Shown piece by piece: positions 18,211 to 27,175 of a stretch of DNA of 64,000 nt. The notes beneath the pieces are model-generated. The model had not been told where the DNA came from and searched no databases. It worked only from the letters and a program-made list of their open reading frames with translations. The translations under genes and the position numbers were made by a program. The stretch covers positions 13,243-77,242 of the forward strand of contig NZ_JRFE01000009.1 of the NCBI RefSeq assembly GCF_000756305.1. The letters run 5' to 3'. The stretch is from Myxosarcina sp. GI1. GTDB taxonomy: Bacteria; Cyanobacteriota; Cyanobacteriia; Cyanobacteriales; Xenococcaceae. Every line of letters begins with the position of its first letter. Within the stretch, counting starts at the first letter, position 1.

Positions 18211-18477
18211 AAAAACACAGTGAGGAGAAGCAGCAAGAAAAGCATGCTTTCTAAAATGTAATCGGAAACGCGATTGTTTTTATTTTATCTCATTACTTTC
18301 TTCTCTTTAGCACATTTGATCGACCATTGACTATTAACGACCGAGACTTTTCCTTCCAAGTCGTAAGCAACCTGGGATGAATTTAACAGTATATCAATAA
18401 CCTGTCGGACGATAGTAATTTATCAGTTGCTTTTGGGAATCTTAATGTATATTAAGTCTATTTAAATTTTAAGCTAA

Positions 18478-21033
18478 ATGTCAATTAATAATCTTGATAA
18501 CGCCAGACATTTCTTGATTGTTGAAGATGGTAAAAGCAAAAGTATTATTAAACTAGAGTCTGAAGCCTGCTCTATCGGACGCGATCCTCGCAACACAATT
18601 GTCTTAAATTCTACAAAAATTTCTCGCTACCATGCTTTTTTGCTCCGAATTCCCATAACAAATAACGCTTATCAGTTTCGCATTATTGATGGCGATCCTC
18701 AAGGAAATCGCAGTACGAACGGTTTTAAAGTCAATGGGAATGTTTGTCTCTCATACGATTTAGAGGATGGCGACCGCATTGCTTTTGCCGATGATATTAC
18801 CGCTACTTACAATATCTCTATAGAACAAAATAATTATAATTTTGTACCAGATGAAGAAGTTACTTGTCTGATGTCTAGTTCGGATAGAGCTAAATCTTCA
18901 TCTCATCAAACTGGAGCTATATCTGCTGAAGAACGCAGAGAACTCATTCAAAATTCTCTAGAACGATTAGCTTCTATTCCCGAACTGTTTTCTGCGCCAA
19001 TTGTGGAAATGGATTTAAAAGGTAACATTACTTATCTCAATCCAGTCGCACTAAAATATTTTCCAGACATCAAAAAAAATAAATTGCAACATCCAGTTTT
19101 ATCTGGAATAATTGCGCTGGTAGAAAAAGCAGAGCAAGACGTTTCGGTACGTGAAGTTACAGTAGACAAACGAATTTTTGAGCAGTCCATACATCTAATT
19201 GCCAGTAGCCAAACAATTAGATGTTATTTCTCTGAGATTACCGAGCGCAAACAAGCAGAAAACGATCTTAAAAAAGCACATGAGGATCTAGAAAATAGAG
19301 TTGTAGAGCGTACTTCACAATTAGCCGCAAGTAATCAAAACTTAAAATCTGAAATTATTAGGCGGAAGCAAGTAGAGCGCGAAATACGTTTCTTACATCA
19401 AATTATTCAATCTGCATCAAAAGCTGAAGACTTTACCGAAGCAATTTTTTCTGCTTTACAGGAAATAAGTGAATATATTAGCTGGGCTTATGCTGAGGCT
19501 TGGATTCCAGATTTAAAAGAGAACAAACTTAAACTGAGTCCAGCTTACTTTAGCAATACATCAGAAATCGCTATTTTAAGAAAAATTAGTCAAAAAATTA
19601 GTTTTGCTAGCAACGTTGGTATTCCAGGGCAAGTTTGGGCTACCAAACAGCTAGTATGGATTGAAGATCTTGCTACCACAATGATTGAGATAGTTTCCCA
19701 TAGAGAAAAAACAATTAGTCGATTACAACTACAAACTGCTTTAGGAGTTCCTATAATTGCTGATGAGAAAGTTGTTGCAGTATTTATCTTCTTTGATTTT
19801 GCCAATCGCCCAGAAAATGAAGAAACGCTGCGCTTACTTCAATCTGTTGCTTCTCAAATAGGTTCGATCCTGCAAAAGAAAAAATCTGAGGATGCACTGC
19901 GCTCCAGCATGGCAACCAATCGCGCCTTGCTCGATACTATTCCTGATTGGATGTTTCGGATTAGTGAAGATTGTAAATTAATCAATTTTAAAGCTTCTAA
20001 AGATACTAGAGTTCCTCTTACATGTACGAGCGACATTATTGGCAAAAGACTAGACGAAGTTTTGCCTCCAGAAGTAGCCGATGTTATGACGAATAGTATC
20101 ATCGCAGCTTTAGCTACTCAGAAAGTTCAGCTTTGCGAGTATCACTTGTCAATTGACGGTGAAACTCGATATTACGAGGCTCGGATAGCTGTTAGTGACG
20201 CTAGAGAACTAATGGCGATTATTCGCGATATTACCGAAAAAAAACGCATAGAGCAAGAAATTCGCAATACTTTAGAACAAGAAAAGAAACTTAACGAGCT
20301 TAAAAGCCGCTTTGTTAATATGGCATCGCACGATCTACGTACGCCTCTGACATCTATATTGACATCTACCGAGTTACTCGAACACTATGGCTACAAATGG
20401 AACGAAGAAAAAAAGCTCAATCACTTACGCCGTATTCAAAGTTCTGTCAAACACATGACCGAATTATTAAACGATGTGCTGTTATTAGGTAAAGCAGACG
20501 CAGGAAAACTAGAGCTAAACCCAACCGAAGTAAATTTGCTCCAATTTTGCTATGAATTAGTCGAAGAAATGCAGTTGACTACCAAGACACATCAGATTAT
20601 GTTTCAAAATAATAGTTATTCAGAATTTGGCGGCAATTGCCTTCCACAAGACGAAACCGTTTCAAAGCAACCATTAAATATAAACAATGTGTGTTTAGAC
20701 AAAAAGTTACTCAGGCTTATTTTGCAAAATTTACTTTCTAATGCGATCAAATATTCACCTAACAGCAACAAAGTAAATTTTGATTTGTGCTGTGAACCAG
20801 AACGAGCAATTTTTCAAATTCGGGATTTTGGGATTGGGGTTCCTCCCTCAGAACAAGACAGATTATTTGAAACTTTTCATCGCTGCAATAATGTAGGTTT
20901 AATTCCAGGTACTGGATTGGGTTTGCCTATTGTTAAAAGAGCAGTAGATTTAAATGGCGGTTTTATTTCGGTTGAAAGCGAAATAGGAGTGGGTACTACT
21001 TTTATCATTACTTTGCCCTACTTGGCAGCCTAG
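18478..21033 (+). CDS. Multidomain sensor histidine kinase (FHA, PAS, GAF, PAS, HisKA, HATPase)
   Basis: 851 residues. Order: FHA domain (residues about 20-115; SIGRDPRNTIVL, SRYHAFLL), PAS (about 170-255), a coiled-coil linker (ENRVVERTSQL), GAF (about 310-470), PAS (about 480-600), HisKA with phospho-acceptor His618 in MASHDLRTPL, and HATPase (N box NLLSNAIKYSP, G1 DFGIGVP, G2 GTGLGLPIV). No membrane segments, so it is cytoplasmic. An FHA domain on a histidine kinase suggests cross-talk with Ser/Thr phosphorylation. No cognate response regulator is adjacent. Confidence 0.9.
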   Translation: MSINNLDNARHFLIVEDGKSKSIIKLESEACSIGRDPRNTIVLNSTKISRYHAFLLRIPITNNAYQFRIIDGDPQGNRSTNGFKVNGNVCLSYDLEDGDRIAFADDITATYNISIEQNNYNFVPDEEVTCLMSSSDRAKSSSHQTGAISAEERRELIQNSLERLASIPELFSAPIVEMDLKGNITYLNPVALKYFPDIKKNKLQHPVLSGIIALVEKAEQDVSVREVTVDKRIFEQSIHLIASSQTIRCYFSEITERKQAENDLKKAHEDLENRVVERTSQLAASNQNLKSEIIRRKQVEREIRFLHQIIQSASKAEDFTEAIFSALQEISEYISWAYAEAWIPDLKENKLKLSPAYFSNTSEIAILRKISQKISFASNVGIPGQVWATKQLVWIEDLATTMIEIVSHREKTISRLQLQTALGVPIIADEKVVAVFIFFDFANRPENEETLRLLQSVASQIGSILQKKKSEDALRSSMATNRALLDTIPDWMFRISEDCKLINFKASKDTRVPLTCTSDIIGKRLDEVLPPEVADVMTNSIIAALATQKVQLCEYHLSIDGETRYYEARIAVSDARELMAIIRDITEKKRIEQEIRNTLEQEKKLNELKSRFVNMASHDLRTPLTSILTSTELLEHYGYKWNEEKKLNHLRRIQSSVKHMTELLNDVLLLGKADAGKLELNPTEVNLLQFCYELVEEMQLTTKTHQIMFQNNSYSEFGGNCLPQDETVSKQPLNINNVCLDKKLLRLILQNLLSNAIKYSPNSNKVNFDLCCEPERAIFQIRDFGIGVPPSEQDRLFETFHRCNNVGLIPGTGLGLPIVKRAVDLNGGFISVESEIGVGTTFIITLPYLAA

Positions 21034-21210
21034 CAAATACGAAATTTTAAAGTTATTCGATGTAATCGAAATACTGCAAGAGATGCCATGAACTGTCATT
21101 CACAACCCAAAAATGAAAATAGAATTGTGAACGAATCTACGTTATTCTAGCTTTTACTTTCAGGACAGAATCTATAATAACTCAAGTAACAATGATTATT
21201 AATTTTGCTG

Positions 21211-21519
21211 TTATAATCTTTTTTTCAGATCGGCAGCATAGTTTTCATAAGGTCGTAGTGGTGTTACGACAAGATGTACGTGATGACCTAGTTCTTTCAT
21301 AATTGGTAAATCGAGCAGCAGAGTATCTAAAGCGTCATTTGAATCAATATCGACTATAGCAATAACCCGACGAGTACCGACACATTTCCACAGATCTACA
21401 ATCGTACCTGCTTTTTTAGCTTCTAAAGCTGCTTCTGCTTCTTGCGTCCAAATAGTAAATAAATCTTTTTGACTCATAGTAGCTGGATATTCTACCCGAA
21501 AATCAAGGTGGTAAAGCAT
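21211..21519 (-). CDS. Muconolactone delta-isomerase-like protein
   Basis: 102 residues, the usual length of the muconolactone isomerase fold (ferredoxin-like). Visible family features: MLYHLDFRVEYP start, EAEAALEAKKAG, DLWKCVGTRRVIAIVDIDSNDALDTLLLDLPIM and a C-terminal VTPLRPY. Muconolactone isomerase acts in catechol breakdown, but no other gene of that pathway is near, so the role here is open. Confidence 0.75.
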   Translation of the reverse strand: MLYHLDFRVEYPATMSQKDLFTIWTQEAEAALEAKKAGTIVDLWKCVGTRRVIAIVDIDSNDALDTLLLDLPIMKELGHHVHLVVTPLRPYENYAADLKKRL

Positions 21520-21757
21520 TTTTCATTAGTACTTAGTATTGTTGTTAATACTTATAATGGTTTTTAATAAAACTAGAAAGAGTTCGACACTTTAAATTTT
21601 TTGATGTAACTTTGAGGGCGTATCGATCGCCTCGATTTGTAGAGGTTTGGTAAATCTCTAAATTTTGTTTTAGCCAAAAACAAAAATCAGGAACATATAC
21701 AGTAAAAAACAACTCAAAATAATACAGCAATCCGTTTTAATTTTTGTGTTCGCGATT

Positions 21758-22222
21758 ATGTCTATTGGTAACTCAAGTAAAATTTTAATTCGTATTTCTA
21801 CTACGGGCATTATGGCGGCAATGGGGATCATGTGCGGCTTAATACCAGAAGTATCTGTCCGCTCTTTTCCTCTTACTGGCATTACTTACGCTTATGCAAG
21901 AGATTATACCGAAGATGAAGCTCGTAATTATGCTAGAGCGGGTTTTGAAGTGGAATTATTGAGACAAAAGGCATATCAAGAAATTAAATCGTCAATCTCT
22001 GGAGCGCCACCCAATATCGTCTGCAATCAACCCGAAACTCTTCAAGATCTCGATCGCCAAGTTCGCCAAATTGCCGAGCGTTACTGTAATGAATCGCGGC
22101 AAATTGTTAGAGAACACAACCTAACTATAGATCGGTTTAACGAATTAAAACAATATTACGATCGCGGCGATGATTTTTATCAGCAAGTACAAAATATTCT
22201 CATCGATCTACAAAACCAATAG
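21758..22222 (+). CDS. Exported DUF4168-like protein
   Basis: The ATG at 21758 is preferred over the GTG four codons earlier. An N-terminal hydrophobic segment (TTGIMAAMGIMCGLIPEVSV) acts as signal or anchor. The rest is helical with the pattern ARAGFEVELLRQKAYQEIK, IAERYCNES and LTIDRFNEL, which I recognise as DUF4168-like. Two cysteines (C in PNIVCNQ and ERYCN) may form a disulfide. Function unknown; likely periplasmic. Confidence 0.6.
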   Translation: MSIGNSSKILIRISTTGIMAAMGIMCGLIPEVSVRSFPLTGITYAYARDYTEDEARNYARAGFEVELLRQKAYQEIKSSISGAPPNIVCNQPETLQDLDRQVRQIAERYCNESRQIVREHNLTIDRFNELKQYYDRGDDFYQQVQNILIDLQNQ

Positions 22223-22236
22223 ACTCAATTTAAATC

Positions 22237-22295
22237 AATGAGCAATGAGCATTTAGCAATGAGCAACTGTTCACTGTTCACTGTTCATTGTTCTA
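22237..22295. repeat. Heptamer tandem repeat (STRR)
   Basis: AATGAGC units are followed by three ACTGTTC heptamers and ATTGTTC, giving complementary arms, as at 2491 and 25879. Confidence 0.7.
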
Positions 22296-22400
22296 CGACT
22301 TTGGGGTGATGTTTATCTAGTCGGCTTTAAGACATTCTTAAAACAAGATGGTCGAGAAATATTTTAGCTTGTGACCATTTATTGTTAGTAGGATATCGCT

Positions 22401-23336
22401 ATGTTTATACCACCAGGTTTCGAGCAAAAATCTCTAAATACCAGTTTAGGTGAAATCGTTTATTACACTAATGAAGGACAACCTTGGGATAGTAATGACA
22501 ACAGTAACGATATAAGACCGAGTTTGGTGTTTTTGCATGGATTGGGAGGCGGTTCTTCTGCTTATGAATGGTCGAAGGTTTATCCAGCTTTTGCCGCAGA
22601 ATATCGTATTGTCGCTCCCGATATGCTGGGTTGGGGAAGATCGGAACATCCAGAGCGAGACTATAAAGTAGAAGACTACGTTACTACTATTGAAGAATTT
22701 ATTGCTAAAGCTTGTACTAGTCCCGTTACGGTAATTGGTTCGGCATTGACGGCAGCGTTTACGATTAAGGTGGCGATCTCCCGTCCCGAATTATTTAAGT
22801 CGTTAATTTTGACTACGGCAGCAGGTTTATTAGAGTTTGGTAACAATTATCAAGATAACTTTTTTACTCAACTTGCAGGTACGCCAATTATCGACCGCGT
22901 CCTTTACACTACTGGTGTTGCTAATAGTTTTGGCATTCGCAGTTTTCTCGAACAGCGACAGTTTGCGAATAAAGATCGGGTCTATCCAGAAATGGTAGAA
23001 GCTTACTTGCAGTCGGCTCGACAACCCAATGCTGAATATGCGGCACTTTCATTTGTCAGAGGCGATCTTTGTTTCGATCTGGCAGAGCATATTTCTCAAT
23101 TAACAGTTCCTACTGCCTTGATTTGGGGAAGGTCTTCTAAGTTCACGGGTCCCGAAGTCGGTAGTCGTTTGGCAGAACTAAATCCCCAGGCAATTCGCAT
23201 TTTGTACACTTTAGATGATGTCGGATTTACCCCTCAATTAGAACTGCCTGCGGTTACTGTAGGCTTAATCCGTAAGTTTTTGCCCCTGCTTGATGCCAGC
23301 AATGAAACTACTCCCGAAACTGCTGTAGCTAGTTAG
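22401..23336 (+). CDS. Alpha/beta-hydrolase-fold protein lacking the catalytic triad
   Basis: 311 residues with a complete alpha/beta-hydrolase fold: HG oxyanion motif (FLHGLGGG, residues 45-52), DMLGWGRSEHP, and a C-terminal WGRSS/LDDVG block. The nucleophile elbow, normally GxSxG, reads G113-S-A115-L-T117. The acid position in the WGxxD region is Ser/Lys (255-257). The usual catalytic His in the GH of the last strand is Phe286 (DDVGFTPQ). All three positions are changed although the reading frame is intact, so a non-enzymatic role is likely. It is 22 bases upstream of the next gene and probably co-transcribed. Confidence 0.85.
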   Translation: MFIPPGFEQKSLNTSLGEIVYYTNEGQPWDSNDNSNDIRPSLVFLHGLGGGSSAYEWSKVYPAFAAEYRIVAPDMLGWGRSEHPERDYKVEDYVTTIEEFIAKACTSPVTVIGSALTAAFTIKVAISRPELFKSLILTTAAGLLEFGNNYQDNFFTQLAGTPIIDRVLYTTGVANSFGIRSFLEQRQFANKDRVYPEMVEAYLQSARQPNAEYAALSFVRGDLCFDLAEHISQLTVPTALIWGRSSKFTGPEVGSRLAELNPQAIRILYTLDDVGFTPQLELPAVTVGLIRKFLPLLDASNETTPETAVAS

Positions 23337-23358
23337 ATTAATTAAATTTTGAATTATT

Positions 23359-23856
23359 ATGCCCAAATTAATTATTGGCGTAATGGGTGCGGGAGAAAAA
23401 GCCACTGCCCTGGATATTAAAAACGCCTATGAGTTAGGTAAATTAATTGCCGATCGCGGTTGGGTGTTGTTGACTGGAGGCAGGAAAGCTGGCGTAATGG
23501 ATGCCGCTAGTAAAGGAGCAAAAGCCTCAGACGGATTGACGATTGGGATCTTGCCTGGCAAAGATACTACAGACATTTCCGAAGCTGTAGATCTCGCTAT
23601 TATTACCGACTTGGGAAATGCTCGTAATAATATTAACGTGCTTACTGCTAAGGTAGTAATTGCCTGCGGAATGGGTGCGGGAACGGCTTCTGAAGTGGCT
23701 TTAGCCATAAAAAACGGTAAAAAGGTCATTTTGCTAACCGAAGATATTTCTAGTAAGGAGTTTTTTACTAATTTGTCTCCAGAAAATGTCTTAATTGCTA
23801 ACAACGCCCGAGACGCGATCGCTCTAGTACGGCAAATTGTGGCGCAATCTAATTAA
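23359..23856 (+). CDS. LOG/DprA-like Rossmann protein (TIGR00725 type)
   Basis: 165 residues with IIGVMGAGEKA at the N-terminus, the motif LLTGGRKAGVMDAASKGA typical of SLOG-superfamily nucleotide-binding proteins, and GMGAGTASEVALAIKNGKKVILL. Related LOG proteins release cytokinin-like bases from nucleotides; for this subfamily no function is established. It follows the hydrolase-fold gene at 22 bases. Confidence 0.8.
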   Translation: MPKLIIGVMGAGEKATALDIKNAYELGKLIADRGWVLLTGGRKAGVMDAASKGAKASDGLTIGILPGKDTTDISEAVDLAIITDLGNARNNINVLTAKVVIACGMGAGTASEVALAIKNGKKVILLTEDISSKEFFTNLSPENVLIANNARDAIALVRQIVAQSN

Positions 23857-23906
23857 ACTAGTAGTTATAGCAGTAGACAGAAGAAATAGGACACCTCGGT
23901 ATCATT

Positions 23907-23926
23907 GAACAGAGAACAGTGAACAC
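23907..23926. repeat. Short heptamer-type repeat fragment
   Basis: GAACAGAGAACAGTGAACAC, a short member of the same repeat group as 22237, in the gap before the PHP gene. The remainder of this 187-base gap shows no gene. Confidence 0.4.
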
Positions 23927-24043
23927 TACAGTCGATAAATGCTTAACAATAATTGCTCTGTCAATTGTCAACAAGTTAAACATCTTAGGGCGCGATTTTT
24001 GACTTTTAACTTTTGACTTTTGCTATAGTTGCCACTAATAACC

Positions 24044-24880
24044 ATGCTCGAACTACACGCTCACACTACTTATTCTGACGGAACATTAACGCCACAACAG
24101 TTAGTTTCTGCTGCGGCTAATGCTGGTGTCAAAGCTTTAGCTATTACCGACCACGATACGATAGCGGGTTGGGATGAAGCTAAGACGGCAGCTAGATCGT
24201 ACCAGATAGAAATCGTGCCTGGAATCGAACTCAGTACAGTTCACAATGGGCGATCGCTGCATATTTTAGGTTATTATCCTCAAGCGGAGTTATTAAGCGA
24301 ACCCGTAACAGAAAGAATAGCAGGCAGAAAAAGAAGAGCCGCAGAAATGATAGCTATTCTAGCTGAAATGGGATTTCCCATTACCTTACCTGAAATGTCG
24401 GGCAACATGGCAATTGCTCGTCCCCACATTGCTCGCGCTATGGTAGAAGCAGGCTATGTCAAGTCAACTAAAGAAGCATTCGATCGCTTTTTAGGTGAAG
24501 ATAAACCTGCCTACGTTCATTACGAAAAATTTTCGGTAATAGAAGGTATTGCTCTACTTCGAGACTGTGGTGCCGTACCTGTTTGGGCGCATCCCTATTT
24601 ATTTCGCGGTGGTAAATTTGAAGAGGTGTTACCAGAATTATTGGCTGGGGGGTTGTTAGGAATTGAGGTATATCATCCCCATCATTCTGCAATTAGAATC
24701 AATAAATTAAGAGAGTTTTGTCGCGCTAACAATTTATTGGTTACTGGTGGAGTAGATTATCATGGTTTCAATTTAGATTCATCCGAGCCTAAAAAGTATC
24801 GATTAAATAAATTTCAGCTTTCTCTTAGTTTACTCGAACCCCTTAAACAAGCAGCAGCAGAATTACAAAGCAGTTTTTAG
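24044..24880 (+). CDS. PHP-domain phosphoesterase
   Basis: 278 residues from the ATG at 24044 (the frame opens at a TTG at 24029, but the ATG gives the usual MLELHAHTTYSDG start). Metal ligands visible: HAHTTYSDG, ITDHDT, GIELST, and later PVWAHPY, GIEVYHPHHS and TGGVDYHG. It matches the PHP family of the YciV/RNase AM type, which acts on 3',5'-bisphosphates or short RNA 5' ends. Which substrate applies here is not certain. Confidence 0.85.
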   Translation: MLELHAHTTYSDGTLTPQQLVSAAANAGVKALAITDHDTIAGWDEAKTAARSYQIEIVPGIELSTVHNGRSLHILGYYPQAELLSEPVTERIAGRKRRAAEMIAILAEMGFPITLPEMSGNMAIARPHIARAMVEAGYVKSTKEAFDRFLGEDKPAYVHYEKFSVIEGIALLRDCGAVPVWAHPYLFRGGKFEEVLPELLAGGLLGIEVYHPHHSAIRINKLREFCRANNLLVTGGVDYHGFNLDSSEPKKYRLNKFQLSLSLLEPLKQAAAELQSSF

Positions 24881-24894
24881 ACAAAATAATAACT

Positions 24895-25896
24895 ATGCAG
24901 GCATATATAATCGAACAGTTTGGCGATCCTGATGTTTTCCAAGCAAGAGAGCTACCGCAGCCAGAAGTTAATCTAGGTCAGGTGTTAATTCGCGTTATGG
25001 CAACCAGCGTCAATCCCGTAGACTGTAAAATTCGTAGTGGCAAAGCTCCTCAAATTGCCCCAGATTTTCCTGCTGTTTTACACGGAGATGTGGCAGGTGT
25101 TATCGAAGCCGTTGGTACAGATGTTACCGAATTTCAGCCAGGAGATGAAGTTTATGGCTGCGCTGGCGGAGTAAAAGGTTATGGAGGAGCGTTAGCAGAG
25201 TTTATGGTTGCCGACGTGAGCTTAATTGCTCGCAAACCTAAATCTCTTAATTGGCAACAGGCAGCAGCCTTACCTTTAGTATCGATTACCGCCTGGGAAG
25301 GATTAATCGATCGCGCTAAAGTGCGTCCGCAGCAAAAAGTTTTAGTCTATGGCGGAACTGGCGGAGTCGGTCATCTAGGGGTACAGTTAGCCAAATGGGC
25401 AGGTGCGACGGTATATGCTACCGTTTCCGATGCAGAAAAAGCCCAACTCGCTAATCAACTCGGTGCGGACTATGTTATTAACTATCGCCAACAGTCGGTA
25501 GAAGCATACATAGATGAATATACCAACGGCAAAGGTTTTGATGTTGTCTTCGATACTGTTGGTAACGACCATTTGTCAAGTGCGTTTCAGGCAGCGGCTT
25601 TGAATGGAACAGTAGTTTCTACAGTGGCTCGTTCGTCGCCAGATCTGTCATTACTTCATGCCAAAGGATTAACTCTGCATTTAGTGTTTATGTTAATTCC
25701 CATGCTGCATAAACTTGGTAAAGAGCATCACGGAGAAATTTTGACTCAATTGGTAAAAGCTGTCGATGAGGGTCAGGTAAAACCCCTTGTCGATCGCCAT
25801 ACATTTACTCTGGCAGAAGTTGCCGCCGCCCATCGACTGTTAGAATCGGGTAAAGCAATAGGAAAAGTTACTTTAACAGTGAACAATGAACAGTAA
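24895..25896 (+). CDS. Medium-chain dehydrogenase/reductase, NADPH:quinone reductase-like
   Basis: 333 residues. N-terminal GroES-like domain (GDVAGVIEAVGTDVTEFQPGDEVYGCAGG) and a nucleotide-binding domain with VYGGTGGVGHLGVQLAKW. No structural zinc cysteine cluster is seen, consistent with the quinone-reductase branch, which uses NADPH and needs no zinc. The last residues VNNEQ and the stop codon are encoded by the adjacent heptamer repeat. It is 14 bases after the PHP gene and likely in one operon with it. Confidence 0.88.
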   Translation: MQAYIIEQFGDPDVFQARELPQPEVNLGQVLIRVMATSVNPVDCKIRSGKAPQIAPDFPAVLHGDVAGVIEAVGTDVTEFQPGDEVYGCAGGVKGYGGALAEFMVADVSLIARKPKSLNWQQAAALPLVSITAWEGLIDRAKVRPQQKVLVYGGTGGVGHLGVQLAKWAGATVYATVSDAEKAQLANQLGADYVINYRQQSVEAYIDEYTNGKGFDVVFDTVGNDHLSSAFQAAALNGTVVSTVARSSPDLSLLHAKGLTLHLVFMLIPMLHKLGKEHHGEILTQLVKAVDEGQVKPLVDRHTFTLAEVAAAHRLLESGKAIGKVTLTVNNEQ

Positions 25897-25980
25897 GCAG
25901 TTAGACTTAACTGCTGAGTTTAGCTGTTGAATAAAGAATTGTTCATTGTAGTTCTGCTCATTGCTCATTGCTCATTGCTT
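25879..25980. repeat. Heptamer tandem repeat (STRR) overlapping a gene end
   Basis: A left arm GTGAACAATGAACAGTAAG forms the last codons of the dehydrogenase gene. A right arm has three GCTCATT heptamers. Together they fill the gap before rnc. Confidence 0.75.
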
Positions 25981-25995
25981 AATGTTGCTGAAAAT

Positions 25996-26748
25996 ATGAA
26001 TCCCAAACTTCCTATATTGCGCGATCGCGCTTTATTCGATCTGGCTTTAACTCACCGTTCTTATGTCAACGAGAATTCTGGGACTTTTGGAGATAACGAA
26101 CGTCTGGAATTTTTGGGCGATGCGGTATTGGGTTTTTTGGTAGGAGAGATGCTCTACCAACTCTATCCAAAGATGAATGAAGCACAGTTAACTCACTTGC
26201 GATCGCGTTTGGTAGACGAAAAACAGTTGGGAAAACTCGGTGCGGAGTTGAGTTTGGGTGAACTGATGCGCCTGGGTAGAGGAGCGGAAAAAATGGGTGG
26301 CAGAAGTAATCCTTCTTTACTCAACGATACTTTTGAAGCCGTAATTGGGGCATATTTTTTAGATGCGGGGATAGATGCCGTCCGCGCTTATGTCACGCCA
26401 ATATTTACCGCTCTAGCCAGAGAACAAGTGGGAGATTACAATCTGGGAGCTAGCGTTCGAGGAAAGACAGAAACTTTTATCGACAGTAAAAATCGCTTTC
26501 AGCAATGGGCATTATCAAATTGCGGTACGACTCCTACCTATGAAATTATTGATGCCACAGGACCAGACCATGCCAAGCAGTTTACTGCAAGAGTGCTAGT
26601 TAATGGCAAAGTTTACGGTATTGGTAAAGGAAGACGCAAACAAGAAGCTCAAAAACGTGCCGCCGAAATTGCTCTCCAACAGATAAATAAAGAGGGAGTG
26701 TCGAAGCTAAAAACCACAGATGAAATATATGGGGATCGACAGATTTAA
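25996..26748 (+). CDS. rnc: Ribonuclease III
   Basis: 250 residues from the ATG at 25996. The frame can be followed upstream to 25927, but those codons are heptamer repeat. The signature NERLEFLGDAVLGFL and the acidic residues of the RNase III domain are present, and a double-stranded-RNA-binding domain (GKGRRKQEAQKRAAEIAL) fills the C-terminus. It processes rRNA precursors and structured mRNAs. Cyanobacteria often have two RNase III-type enzymes. Confidence 0.93.
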   Translation: MNPKLPILRDRALFDLALTHRSYVNENSGTFGDNERLEFLGDAVLGFLVGEMLYQLYPKMNEAQLTHLRSRLVDEKQLGKLGAELSLGELMRLGRGAEKMGGRSNPSLLNDTFEAVIGAYFLDAGIDAVRAYVTPIFTALAREQVGDYNLGASVRGKTETFIDSKNRFQQWALSNCGTTPTYEIIDATGPDHAKQFTARVLVNGKVYGIGKGRRKQEAQKRAAEIALQQINKEGVSKLKTTDEIYGDRQI

Positions 26749-26931
26749 CACGATCGCTAGACGATTTAAAGTTTTGCAAAGAAGTTTGTCGTTATCAATA
26801 TTTTGCTATTTATTTAACACTTTCAATCGACGGCTGAACTATAATATAAGAAAGATAAATAAAATATATAAAAATAATTTATCTAATTACCAAATAACTT
26901 TTTGTTCCCTTACTAAAAAAGGAGGTCGAGA

Positions 26932-27162
26932 GTGGCGATCCCCATGTTTCCAATTTTATTATTTGCAGCCGCATTAGTTAGCATAATTTTATACCTACGC
27001 ACTAACTATGAAATTTATGGCTTATTGGCTGTAGGAATGTCGATTGCCTGCCTGATTTGGGGTTTGGTCATTGCTCATTGGTCGGTTCATCTGCTTGCAT
27101 TACTAGCCTTATTTGTTCTCCGCAAACCTTTGGCAATCGCTACAGCTACGATTGAAAAATAA
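26932..27162 (+). CDS. Small membrane protein, 76 aa
   Basis: GTG start preceded by an optimal AAAGGAGGT box. Three hydrophobic segments (FPILLFAAALVSIILYL, LLAVGMSIACLIWGLVIA, LLALLALFVL) indicate a small polytopic membrane protein. No family recognised. It is 13 bases from the convergent flavoprotein gene's 3' end. Confidence 0.7.
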   Translation: MAIPMFPILLFAAALVSIILYLRTNYEIYGLLAVGMSIACLIWGLVIAHWSVHLLALLALFVLRKPLAIATATIEK

Positions 27163-27175
27163 GCTAGATGCCAGT

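Noticed and set aside
26720-26977. 85-aa ORF after rnc
   Set aside because: Overlaps the rnc 3' end and the strong ribosome-binding site of the 76-aa membrane gene.
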